NCBI RefSeq assembly: GCF_030409335.1
Contig: NZ_JAUFPN010000193.1
Span: forward strand, 4,677-39,720
DNA: 35,044 bases
Reading direction: 5' to 3'
Origin: Paeniroseomonas aquatica
GTDB taxonomy: Bacteria; Pseudomonadota; Alphaproteobacteria; Acetobacterales; Acetobacteraceae
A model generated the notes under the pieces. That model saw only the letters and a program-made list of their open reading frames with translations. It made no database searches and was not told where the DNA came from. Within the stretch, counting starts at the first letter, position 1. Every line of letters begins with the position of its first letter. This document shows, in pieces, positions 28,188-35,044 of this stretch. A program made the translations under genes and the position numbers.

Positions 28188-28234
28188 GGGCCGGGGTTAT
28201 AGCAAATAAGAGTCATTCGCAATAACCCCGGCCC
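28188..28234. promoter_or_regulatory. 47-bp palindrome enclosing a Fur-like site
   Basis: Perfect 13-bp arms (28188-28200 and 28222-28234, GGGCCGGGGTTAT and its complement) flank an inner imperfect dyad, GCAAAT-N7-ATTCGC (28202-28220). The inner dyad resembles alphaproteobacterial Fur-family sites; the outer arms form a terminator-like stem. It lies 9 nt after the stop of the ModA-like gene and 21 nt before the DUF4198 start, on the transcribed path of both. Confidence 0.6.
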
Positions 28235-28243
28235 CGCATCCCC

Positions 28244-28933
28244 TCAGGCCGGCAGCAGCCCCTTCGCCGCCAGCAGCCCGGGCGTCGAGGCCGCCGCGAG
28301 ATGCGCCAGCAGCGCCCCCGCCGCCGCCGGCGCCCCGGCGAGGAGGCCGCCCGAGAACACCGCCCGGACGTTCGTCGCCGCCGGCAGCGGCCCGACGATA
28401 TCGACCCCGGGGACGGTCATCAGCTCGCTCACCTGCTGGATCGCCAGCTCCGCCGCGCCGCTGGCCGCCAGCTCGGCGGTGAAGCCCTGCGGGATGACCG
28501 TCGCCTTGGCCTCGACCTCGGCGGCGATGCCCAGCCGCTCGACAAGCCCGGCGAAGAAGATCCCGCTCGCCCCGGCCCGGGAATAGGCGATGCTCCGCGC
28601 CGCCAGCAGGGCGGCCCGCAGCGCCTCCGGCGTGGCGATGTCCGGCCGCGGCGCCCCCGCCCGCACCGCGATGCCGACCACCGAGATGGCCAGGTCCACC
28701 CGGCTGCCCGGCTGCAGCCGCCCCGCCGCCAGCAGCGCCTCGACCGCCTCCGCTGTCAGGATCGCCACATCCGCCGGCGCCCCGGCCTCGATCCGCTCCA
28801 GCAGCTTCGCCGTCGGGGCATAGACCGCCTCGATCCGCCCGCCCGTCGCCGCCTCCCGCGCCGGCAGCAGCTCCTGCAGCACCCCCATGACGGCCAGGGT
28901 CGACAGGATGCGCAGCGGGGCGGCGTCGGGCAT
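28244..28933 (-). CDS. ModA-like substrate-binding-domain protein without signal peptide
   Basis: A 229-residue protein of the molybdate-binding-protein (ModA) superfamily. It begins directly with the first strand (LRILSTLAVMGVLQELLP), then shows APTAKLLERIEAGAPADVAIL and the hinge region around AYSRAGASGIFFAGLVERLG. Periplasmic relatives have a signal peptide; here ATG 28933, with GAGGAG 7 nt before it, leaves none, and only six codons of possible extension exist before that ribosome site. It may be a cytoplasmic ligand sensor or protein-bound cofactor carrier. No ABC transporter genes lie beside it. Confidence 0.8.
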   Translation of the reverse strand: MPDAAPLRILSTLAVMGVLQELLPAREAATGGRIEAVYAPTAKLLERIEAGAPADVAILTAEAVEALLAAGRLQPGSRVDLAISVVGIAVRAGAPRPDIATPEALRAALLAARSIAYSRAGASGIFFAGLVERLGIAAEVEAKATVIPQGFTAELAASGAAELAIQQVSELMTVPGVDIVGPLPAATNVRAVFSGGLLAGAPAAAGALLAHLAAASTPGLLAAKGLLPA

Positions 28934-29076
28934 GCGGACTCTCCTCATTGCGCCCAGACTGCCCGAAGCGCCCCGGTGCCGCCATGGTTGACAGGCCGGG
29001 CCCTGGCGTGTCGCCTTGGCGCCAGGGATCAGACGACCGACCAACCAGAGCGCCGCCCAGGCCCGGAGACCACGCG

Positions 29077-30759
29077 ATGACCGAGATGCCGACGCCGCAG
29101 ACCTTTGCCCAGAGCCCTGCCCGGACCATGCCCCCGCCGGGCGGGGTGGATGCCGTCATCGTCGGCGCCGGCTTCGCCGGCATGTACATGCTGCACCGGC
29201 TGCGCGGCCTCGGCCTCTCGGCGGTGGTCTTCGAGCAGGGCACCGACGTCGGCGGCACCTGGTACTGGAACCGCTACCCCGGCGCCCGCTGCGACGTCGA
29301 GAGCATGCAGTACTCCTACTCCTTCTCGCCGGAGCTGCAGCAGGACTGGCAGTGGTCGGAGCGCTTCTCGGCCCAGCCGGAGATCCTGCGCTACGCCCAG
29401 CACGTGGCCGACCGCCTGGACCTCAGGCGCGACATCCGCTTCGAGACCAGGGTCACCAGCGCCCGCTTCGACGAGGCGGCCAACCGCTGGACCGTGACGA
29501 CCGACCGCGGCGAGACCGTCACCGCCCGGCACTGCGTGATGGCGACCGGCTGCCTCTCCTCCGCCCGGCTGCCGGACATCGCCGGGCTCGAGGGCTTCCA
29601 GGGCGCCACCTACCACACCGGCCACTGGCCGCATGAGGGCGTGGATTTCGCGGGCAAGCGGGTCGCCGTCATCGGCACCGGCAGCTCCGCCATCCAGGCC
29701 ATCCCGGTCATCGCCCGGCAGGCGGCGCATCTCACCGTCTTCCAGCGCACGCCGAATTTCAGCATCCCCTCGCGCAACGCGCCGATGGACGCGGAGTACG
29801 AGGGCTGGTGGAAGTCCGACTACGAGGCGCATCGGGCCAAGGCCCGGATGATGCGCACCGGCATCCTCTACGGCCTGAACGAGAAGTCGGCCCTGGAGGT
29901 CACGCCCGCGGAGCGCCAGGCCGAGTACGAGGCCCGCTGGGCCCGCGGCGGCACCGCCTTCATGGCCTCCTTCGCCGACCTCATCACCAACCGGGACGCC
30001 AACGACACCGCCGCCGACTTCGTCCGCGACAAGATCCGCGGCCTGGTCAAGGACCCCGCCGTGGCCGAGATCCTGGCGCCCAAGGGCTATCCGATCGGCA
30101 CCAAGCGCATCTGCGTCGACACCGACTACTTCGAGACCTTCAACCGCGCCAACGTCACCCTGGTCGATGTCCGCGACGCGCCGATCGAGGCCATCACCGC
30201 CAGGGGCGTCCGCACCCGCCACGGCGAGGTCGAGGTCGATGCCATCGTCTTCGCCACCGGCTTCGATGCCATGACCGGCGCGCTGACCCGCATCGACATC
30301 CGCGGCCGCGGCGGCCTCGGCCTGGCCGAGAAATGGGAGGATGGGCCGCGCACCTACCTCGGGCTGATGACCGCCGGCTTCCCCAACCTGTTCATGATCA
30401 CCGGCCCCGGCAGCCCCTCGGTGCTCAGCAACATGATCGTCTCGATCGAGCAGCACGTGGACTGGCTGGCGGACTGCTTCGCGCATCTCCGCGCCCGCGG
30501 CCTCGAGACCATCGAGGCGACGCGGGAGGCCGAAGACCAATGGGTCGGGCACGTGAACGAGGTGGCCGACCGCACCCTCTATCCCGCGGCCAATTCCTGG
30601 TACATGGGCGCCAACATCCCGGGCAAGCCGCGGGTCTTCATGCCCTATATCGGCGGCGTCGGCGCCTATCGGGAGAAATGCGCCGAGATCGCCGCCCAGG
30701 GCTATCCGGGCTTCCGGCTCGCCGCCGGGGCGCAGGCCACGGCGGCGGCGGCCGAGTGA
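29077..30759 (+). CDS. Flavin-containing Baeyer-Villiger-type monooxygenase
   Basis: An FAD/NADPH enzyme of 560 residues that inserts oxygen next to a carbonyl group. FAD is bound at GAGFAG (30-35) and NADPH at VIGTGSSAIQ (about 203-212). The Baeyer-Villiger fingerprint FxGxxxHxxxWP is intact as FQGATYHTGHWP (174-185), and GGTWYWNRYPGARCD and ATGFDAMTG are typical. It resembles cyclohexanone- and phenylacetone-type enzymes; the substrate is not predictable. GGAGA precedes ATG 29077. A TTGACA at 28988-28993 could be its -35 box, but the -10 position is poor. Confidence 0.92.
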   Translation: MTEMPTPQTFAQSPARTMPPPGGVDAVIVGAGFAGMYMLHRLRGLGLSAVVFEQGTDVGGTWYWNRYPGARCDVESMQYSYSFSPELQQDWQWSERFSAQPEILRYAQHVADRLDLRRDIRFETRVTSARFDEAANRWTVTTDRGETVTARHCVMATGCLSSARLPDIAGLEGFQGATYHTGHWPHEGVDFAGKRVAVIGTGSSAIQAIPVIARQAAHLTVFQRTPNFSIPSRNAPMDAEYEGWWKSDYEAHRAKARMMRTGILYGLNEKSALEVTPAERQAEYEARWARGGTAFMASFADLITNRDANDTAADFVRDKIRGLVKDPAVAEILAPKGYPIGTKRICVDTDYFETFNRANVTLVDVRDAPIEAITARGVRTRHGEVEVDAIVFATGFDAMTGALTRIDIRGRGGLGLAEKWEDGPRTYLGLMTAGFPNLFMITGPGSPSVLSNMIVSIEQHVDWLADCFAHLRARGLETIEATREAEDQWVGHVNEVADRTLYPAANSWYMGANIPGKPRVFMPYIGGVGAYREKCAEIAAQGYPGFRLAAGAQATAAAAE

Positions 30760-30768
30760 ATTGAAAAA

Positions 30769-30793
30769 GCCCGGGCGGTCATCCCGCCCGGGC
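30769..30793. terminator. Bidirectional intrinsic terminator
   Basis: A 10-bp GC stem (GCCCGGGCGG at 30769-30778 with its complement at 30784-30793) and a 5-nt loop lie between convergent stops. On the minus strand it is followed by TTTTTC, a clear intrinsic terminator for the DUF6481 gene; on the plus strand it follows the monooxygenase stop by 9 nt. Confidence 0.85.
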
Positions 30794-30839
30794 CACGAAA
30801 CCTGCCGTCACCCCCGGGGCCTGCCCCGGGCGGCCTGCC

Positions 30840-31295
30840 TCAGCGCTTGCGCGCCTTGCGGGCGGCGTAGCGTGCGTCGCGCGCGGCCTTCTGCTCGGCG
30901 GCCACCGCCAGCACGCGCTGGCGCTTCTCCTCGTCCAGCATGGCGGCGCGGGTCTCGCGGTCGGCATTCTCGAGCGCCATCAGCCGGGCTTCCTCGGCCT
31001 TGCGGATGCCGTCCTCGATGTCGCGCTGGCGCTGCTCGGCGGCGAGGCGGGCTTCCTCGGCCGCCTGGGCGGCGGCCTCGGCGGCGAGGCGGGCGGCCTC
31101 GGCTTCCTTGGCGGCCTTGCGCTCGGCGATGCGGGCCTCGCGGGCCTCGGCGATCGCCTTCTGCGCCGCGATCCGCTCCAGGACGACCGGGTCGTTCGGC
31201 TTCGGCAGGTTGCGGAACTTTTCCATGGCAGCCTGGCGGGCCTTGTTGGCGGCGCTCAGTCGATCGCTGAAGTTGTCGGTCTTGTGGGCTTGCAT
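30840..31295 (-). CDS. DUF6481-family coiled-coil protein
   Basis: A 151-residue, highly charged helical protein. Residues 20-140 form a nearly unbroken Ala/Glu/Arg coiled coil (for example KAAKEAEAARLAAEAAAQAA at about 60-79); the start MQAHKTDNFSDRLSAANKAR fits the DUF6481 family. The C-terminus is strongly basic (RYAARKARKR). The function is unknown; relatives are widespread in Alphaproteobacteria, often close to stress or RNA-binding proteins. No good ribosome site precedes ATG 31295. Confidence 0.8.
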   Translation of the reverse strand: MQAHKTDNFSDRLSAANKARQAAMEKFRNLPKPNDPVVLERIAAQKAIAEAREARIAERKAAKEAEAARLAAEAAAQAAEEARLAAEQRQRDIEDGIRKAEEARLMALENADRETRAAMLDEEKRQRVLAVAAEQKAARDARYAARKARKR

Positions 31296-31671
31296 GGCCG
31301 CGTTCTACTCAGATCGGCCCGCGATGTACAGGCCGGAACCGCGACAGCGCGATGACGGCGCCCGCCGGCGGCGCCCGGCCGGACCGGTATCGGCGGGCCG
31401 GTATTTCGATTCTATTGAGCGGTCATAGTATTCGCGACCGGAACCGCTCCCGTTATTCGGCAGGCGGCGGCCCCGGCGCCCGATCACAAAATGGCGAAGC
31501 CGGGGCCCCGCCCGGACCGCTGCGCCGCCGCGGCCCGATCCGGCTCGACAAAACCGCGCCGAGGGCGCAGGGTAGCCGACGATCTACGGCGCGGCTGCCC
31601 CGCCCCGGACCGGCCCATCAGGCATCGCATCAGCATGCGGCAGACGGCAGCCAACAGCGGAGATTGAGACC
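31296..31671. other. Intergenic region between divergent genes
   Basis: 376 bp without a supportable gene. It must hold promoters for the DUF6481 gene and for the small basic protein. A mildly AT-richer patch (31395-31460) contains an inverted repeat, GAGCGGT (31417-31423) with ACCGCTC (31443-31449). A GGAAC at 31440 has no CGTT at the spacing needed for a stress promoter. Confidence 0.5.
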
Positions 31672-31812
31672 ATGGCCAAGGGTCAGAAGCGCAGCGGGCG
31701 CGAGGCGAAGAAGCCGAAGTCGGACAAGAAGCCGGGCGTCACCACCGTCTCGCCCTTCGACCGGTCGCTGCCGCCGGCCAAGAAGGCCCCGCCCAAGCCC
31801 GCCGGGGGTTGA
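31672..31812 (+). CDS. Small basic Lys/Pro-rich protein (46 residues)
   Basis: A short open frame with GGAG nine bases before ATG 31672. It encodes a 46-residue, Lys/Arg/Pro-rich protein (start MAKGQKRSGREAKKPKSDKK; ends in KKAPPKPAGG), with a central TTVSPFDRSLPP segment. It looks disordered and may bind nucleic acid or ribosomes. Similar tiny proteins with an N-terminal MAKGQxRSxREaKKPK pattern seem to recur in Alphaproteobacteria, but I recall them only as uncharacterised. It stands 25 nt before the transglutaminase gene. Confidence 0.65.
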   Translation: MAKGQKRSGREAKKPKSDKKPGVTTVSPFDRSLPPAKKAPPKPAGG

Positions 31813-31837
31813 TCGTCCTGCGGTCGCACCACGCCTG

Positions 31838-32743
31838 ATGCCGGTTCTCGCGGTCCAGCACGTCACCACCTACCGCTACAAGCAGCCCGTCTCCTTCGGC
31901 GAGCATCGCATGATGCTCCGCCCGCGGGAGGGGCACGACCAGCGGCTGCTCGCCTCCTCGCTGCGCATCACGCCGGAGCCGAGCGAGCTGCGCTGGCTGC
32001 ACGACGTCTTCGGCAACAGCGTCGCCGTGGCCCGCTTCGCCGGCCGCGCCACCGAGCTGCGCTTCGACAGCACCGTGCGGCTCGACCACGCGCCGGGCAA
32101 CGCGCTCGAATTCCCGGTGGGGGAGGGGGCGGAGACCTATCCCTTCGCCTACAGCACCGACGAGGGCCCCGACCTGGCCCGCTCGATCGAGCGGCAATAC
32201 CCCGATCCGGGCCGCGAGGTGGACCGCTGGGTCCGGCAGTTCCTGCGCACCGACGGCCCGACCGACACGCCGGCGCTGCTGACCACCATCACCCACGCCA
32301 TCCGCGCCCGCTTCACCTACGTGGCGCGGGAGGAGATGGGGGTGCAGGACCCGATCCGCACGCTCCGCCTCGGCAGCGGCAGCTGCCGCGACTTCGCCGT
32401 GCTGATGATCGAGGCGGTGCGCGCCCTGGGCTTTGCCGCCCGCTTCGTTTCCGGCTACCTCTACGTGCCGCAGCGCAGCACCCCCGGCCAGCCGGGGCGC
32501 GTCGGCGGCGGTGCGACGCATGCCTGGCTGCAGGTCTATGTCCCCGGCGCCGGATGGGTGGAAATGGACCCGACCAACGGGATCGTCGGCAACCGTGACC
32601 TGATCAGGGTCGCCGTGACCCGGGACCACCGCCACGCGGTGCCGCTGCACGGCACCTGGACCGGCTTCCCCTCCGCCAGCCTCGGCATGACCGTCGAGGT
32701 CAGCGTCACCGAGGCGGCGCCGGACGCCCCCGCCGTGCCTTGA
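31838..32743 (+). CDS. Transglutaminase-like cysteine protease family protein (intact triad)
   Basis: A 301-residue cytoplasmic protein. The bacterial transglutaminase-like N-terminal domain (about 4-85) is followed by a transglutaminase core with the full triad: C183 (GSCRDFA), H228 (ATHAW) and D244 (MDPTNG). It may act as a peptidase or protein cross-linker. ATG 31838 matches family starts (VLAVQHVTTYRY); no strong ribosome site is seen. A second transglutaminase-like gene and an amidohydrolase follow in the same direction, which points to work on peptides or glutamyl compounds. Confidence 0.9.
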   Translation: MPVLAVQHVTTYRYKQPVSFGEHRMMLRPREGHDQRLLASSLRITPEPSELRWLHDVFGNSVAVARFAGRATELRFDSTVRLDHAPGNALEFPVGEGAETYPFAYSTDEGPDLARSIERQYPDPGREVDRWVRQFLRTDGPTDTPALLTTITHAIRARFTYVAREEMGVQDPIRTLRLGSGSCRDFAVLMIEAVRALGFAARFVSGYLYVPQRSTPGQPGRVGGGATHAWLQVYVPGAGWVEMDPTNGIVGNRDLIRVAVTRDHRHAVPLHGTWTGFPSASLGMTVEVSVTEAAPDAPAVP

Positions 32744-32790
32744 CGCCGCCCGCAAGCCCGCACCATTCCATGTTCCGAAGGACCTCGCCC

Positions 32791-33600
32791 ATGCGCATCC
32801 GCGCCGGCTACCAGATCGTCTATGACTGCCCGCAGCCGACGCCGATGCTGCTGATGATCAGCCCGCATCCCTCGCGCCTGCCGCAGCTCGAGAACCCGCA
32901 CTGGGTGACCTACGATCCGCCGATCGGCTCGCACCACTACACCGACGGCTTCGGCAATACCTGCACCCGCATTGTCGCCCCGGCCGGCCGGCTGACCATC
33001 GCCACCGACTTCACCATCGCCGACAGCGGCCAGACCGACGCCATCTCGCCGAATGCGGTCCAGCTGCCGGTCGAGGCCCTGCCGGACGAGGTCGTGGTCT
33101 ACCTGCTGGGCAGCCGCTACTGCGACACCGACCGGCTCTCGGACACCGCCTGGTCGCTGTTCGCCCATACCCCGCCGGGCTGGGCCCGGGTGCAGGCCAT
33201 CTGCGACTGGGTGCACAACCACATCGTCTTCAACTACGAGCACGCCAGCGCCCAGCGCACCGCCTGGGACGCCTACATGGAGCGCCGCGGCGTCTGCCGC
33301 GACTACGCCCACCTGGCGGTCACCTTCTGCCGCTGCCTCAACATCCCCGCGCGCTACTGCACCGGCTGGCTCGGCGACATCGGCATGCCGCCGCCCTACG
33401 GCCCGATGGATTTCGCCGCCTGGTTCGAGGTCTATCTCGGCGGCCAGTGGCATACCTTCGATGCCCGCAACAACAGCCCGCGCATCGGCCGCATCCTGAT
33501 GGCCCGCGGCCGCGACGCGACCGATGTCGCCATCGCCACCACCTTCGGCCCCTGCACCCTGTCCGACTTCAAGGTGCTGACCGACGAGGTCGTGGGGTGA
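32791..33600 (+). CDS. Transglutaminase-like protein lacking the usual histidine
   Basis: A 269-residue member of the transglutaminase-like superfamily from a different subfamily than its neighbour. C169 (GVCRDYAH) and D224 (HTFDARNN) are in place, but where HAW is expected the sequence reads MDFAAWFEV, with Ala at 209. Related proteins often show SAW here, so this is probably a subfamily trait rather than decay. An N-terminal beta domain spans about 1-120. AAGGAC precedes ATG 32791. Translation probably couples to the following amidohydrolase (GTGA overlap). Confidence 0.88.
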   Translation: MRIRAGYQIVYDCPQPTPMLLMISPHPSRLPQLENPHWVTYDPPIGSHHYTDGFGNTCTRIVAPAGRLTIATDFTIADSGQTDAISPNAVQLPVEALPDEVVVYLLGSRYCDTDRLSDTAWSLFAHTPPGWARVQAICDWVHNHIVFNYEHASAQRTAWDAYMERRGVCRDYAHLAVTFCRCLNIPARYCTGWLGDIGMPPPYGPMDFAAWFEVYLGGQWHTFDARNNSPRIGRILMARGRDATDVAIATTFGPCTLSDFKVLTDEVVG

Positions 33601-34328
33601 CGCTTCCGGCCGCCGTCACCACGCTCAATCCCGGCGGCGGCTCGCGCTACGTCCTGCTCTGCGAGCATGCCTCCAATTTCATCCCGGCGGCCTATGCCGG
33701 GCTGGGGCTGGAGGCGGCCGAGCTGCGGCGCCACATCGCCTGGGACCCGGGTGCGGCGCCGCTGGCCCGGCTGCTCTCGGCGGCGCTCGATGCGCCGCTG
33801 TTCCTCTCGGGCTATTCCCGCCTGCTGATCGACTGCAACCGGCCGCCCGGCAGCGCCACCTCGATCCCCGCCCGCAGCGAGGACACCGACATCCCCGGCA
33901 ACCGGGACCTGCCGCCCGAGGAAGTCGCCGCCCGGCAGGAGCGCTTCTTCCGCCCCTTCCACGCCGCCGTCGCCGCCTGCCTCGATGCCCGCGCCGGCCG
34001 GCCGACCATCGTCATCGGGGTGCACAGCTTCACCCCGGTCTACCAGGCTGTCCGCCGCCCCTGGCACGCCGGGCTGCTCTATGCCGCCGCGGCGCCGCTC
34101 GGCCGCTTCCTGGTCGAGGCGCTGGCGGCCGAGCCCGGCCTGGTGGTGGGCGACAACGAGCCCTACCGGATCGAGGCCGAATACGACTACACCGTGCCCA
34201 TCCACGGCGATGCCCGCGGCCTGCCGGCGGCGCTGCTCGAGGTCCGGCAGGACCTGCTGGCGGATGACGCGGGCATCGCCGCCTGGGCCGGGCGGCTGAC
34301 CTGCGCCCTCAGGGCAGTTCCAGCCTGA
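33597..34328 (+). CDS. N-formylglutamate amidohydrolase family protein
   Basis: A 243-residue zinc hydrolase of the family that splits N-formylglutamate to formate and glutamate. Signatures are LLCEHASNFIP (20-30), SRLLIDCNRPPGS, ARSEDTDIPGNR and VIGVHSFTPV. It starts at GTG 33597 inside the preceding TGA, with GAGG just upstream. No other histidine-degradation gene is nearby, so the substrate may be another N-acyl glutamate or aspartate. Its last 20 bp overlap the 3' end of the convergent Lin0512 gene. Confidence 0.9.
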   Translation: MTLPAAVTTLNPGGGSRYVLLCEHASNFIPAAYAGLGLEAAELRRHIAWDPGAAPLARLLSAALDAPLFLSGYSRLLIDCNRPPGSATSIPARSEDTDIPGNRDLPPEEVAARQERFFRPFHAAVAACLDARAGRPTIVIGVHSFTPVYQAVRRPWHAGLLYAAAAPLGRFLVEALAAEPGLVVGDNEPYRIEAEYDYTVPIHGDARGLPAALLEVRQDLLADDAGIAAWAGRLTCALRAVPA

Positions 34329-34650
34329 CCACGATGGCGGCGCTGGCGATCACCGCCACGTCGTCGCGCTCGTCGTCCGGCACGTCGAGCCCGCCCTTCA
34401 CCACCCGCACGGTGACGATGCCATGGGGCAGGGACGCCTTCACCCGCTCCGCATCCACCGCTCCCGGCTGCTGCACGCCGATGGTGACCTCGACCAGCAT
34501 GGTCTTCGGGTCCACCTTCAGCGCCCGCAGCATGCTCAGCGAGGAGTGGTGCAGCGCATCCTGCACCGCCCGCAGCGCCGCCTTGGTATAGTCCCCGCCA
34601 TGGAGGTCGTTGCCCGCCCCCATCTCGAGGATCACCCGCCGCGCGCTCAT
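34309..34650 (-). CDS. Lin0512-family protein, second of a tandem pair
   Basis: A 113-residue conserved protein of unknown function. Core patterns shared with its neighbour are VILEMGAGNDLHGGDYTKAA (start), then LMVEVTIGVQQP (around residue 53), LPHGIVTVRVVKGGLDVP, and a valine-rich end. Its ATG (34650) overlaps the neighbour's TGA (ATGA), so both proteins are made from one message, perhaps as a heteromer. It shares 20 bp with the convergent amidohydrolase gene. Confidence 0.8.
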   Translation of the reverse strand: MSARRVILEMGAGNDLHGGDYTKAALRAVQDALHHSSLSMLRALKVDPKTMLVEVTIGVQQPGAVDAERVKASLPHGIVTVRVVKGGLDVPDDERDDVAVIASAAIVVRLELP

Positions 34651-35000
34651 GCCGCCTGCTCCGGGATATCCAGCCGCACGATCGCCGCCGCATGGGCCAT
34701 GACGGTGCTGCCGGTGCCGGATTCGTTCGGGATCTCGAGCCCGCCCTCCACCACCGTCACCGTCCCCGTGCCATGCGGCAGGATCGCCAGCACCGCCGCA
34801 TGGTCCACCTGCTCCGGCTTCGGCACGCCGATGCGGACCTCGACCCGCATGCTGTCGACATCGACGCCGAGCGCATTGGTGATGGTCAGCGCATTGTGCC
34901 AGAGCGCATCGCGCAGCGCCCGCACCGCCGCCTTGGTATAGTCGGTGCCGCGGATATCGGTCCCCATCCCGATCTCCAGCACCATGCGTTTCATGGGCAT
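34647..35000 (-). CDS. Lin0512-family protein, first of a tandem pair
   Basis: A 117-residue conserved protein of unknown function, about one half identical in pattern to its neighbour: VLEIGMGTDIRGTDYTKAAV, VEVRIGVPKPEQVDHAAV, LPHGTGTVTVVEGGLEIP and AHAAAIVRLDIP. The start may be ATG 35000 or ATG 34994. It is translated just before and coupled to the second copy. The pair may be the end of a longer operon entering from the right edge, since TGA at 35025-35023 on this strand could end another gene. Confidence 0.8.
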   Translation of the reverse strand: MPMKRMVLEIGMGTDIRGTDYTKAAVRALRDALWHNALTITNALGVDVDSMRVEVRIGVPKPEQVDHAAVLAILPHGTGTVTVVEGGLEIPNESGTGSTVMAHAAAIVRLDIPEQAA

Positions 35001-35044
35001 GTCTCAGCTCGAGTTTGGCCATTCATGCGGCGTGGCAGAGGGCG

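Noticed and set aside
35023-35044. End of another minus-strand gene at the right edge
   Set aside because: A TGA at 35025-35023 with six preceding codons is too short to support a feature, though an operon continuing to the right is possible.

Overview
The window is chromosomal DNA of very high G+C content, densely packed and with strong GC-type codon bias. A PhyR/NepR/EcfG-type general stress locus places it in the Alphaproteobacteria. Orphan Bug/TctC-type binding proteins, a DUF6481 protein and a BigR/YeeE/TauE sulfur operon suggest the Rhodospirillales/Acetobacteraceae (Roseomonas-like). That genus-level placement is inference; no rRNA is present.

Layout. (1) 1-1840: the tail of an upstream gene, then a Do-like periplasmic protease. 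(2) 1855-7024, minus strand: an alpha/beta hydrolase, then a tightly coupled sulfide/persulfide-type operon. In transcription order it is 1-Cys peroxiredoxin, BigR-like ArsR repressor, TauE/SafE permease, persulfide-dioxygenase-like MBL protein, two YeeE/YedE halves and a DUF2892 protein, preceded by an AT-rich palindrome that overlaps a -10 box. (3) 7073-16716: divergent serB and miaA, then ilvB-ilvN-ilvC, a PuuE-like deacetylase, a Bug receptor, a cupin, and leuA preceded by a leucine-rich leader peptide with possible attenuator pairings. (4) 16787-22250: the general stress response core (nepR, two adjacent ECF sigma genes, divergent phyR), followed by a DUF1328 membrane peptide, a duplicated-domain secreted protein, an SbmA/BacA-like ABC transporter that appears to start at CTG, and a glycine-zipper lipoprotein. 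Two of these small genes share a GCAAC-N16/17-CGTT promoter-like motif. (5) 22439-26458: tRNA-Lys(CTT), a two-domain methyltransferase with AT-richer upstream DNA, a GNAT protein, a zinc-ribbon protein, and a Pro-Glu repeat protein with an AT-hook-like motif. (6) 26519-30793: a second Bug receptor, a DUF4198 protein behind a 47-bp palindrome enclosing a Fur-like site, a ModA-like protein without signal peptide, and a Baeyer-Villiger-type monooxygenase. (7) 30840-35000: a DUF6481 coiled-coil protein, a 46-residue basic protein, two transglutaminase-like proteins, an N-formylglutamate amidohydrolase and a translationally coupled pair of Lin0512-family paralogues.

The most interesting items are the peroxiredoxin-led sulfur operon whose BigR-like sensor lacks one of the two expected cysteines, the leucine leader of leuA, the two-sigma stress locus with candidate target promoters, the probable CTG start, and the Fur-like palindrome. 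No CRISPR array, insertion sequence, prophage or integrase was found.
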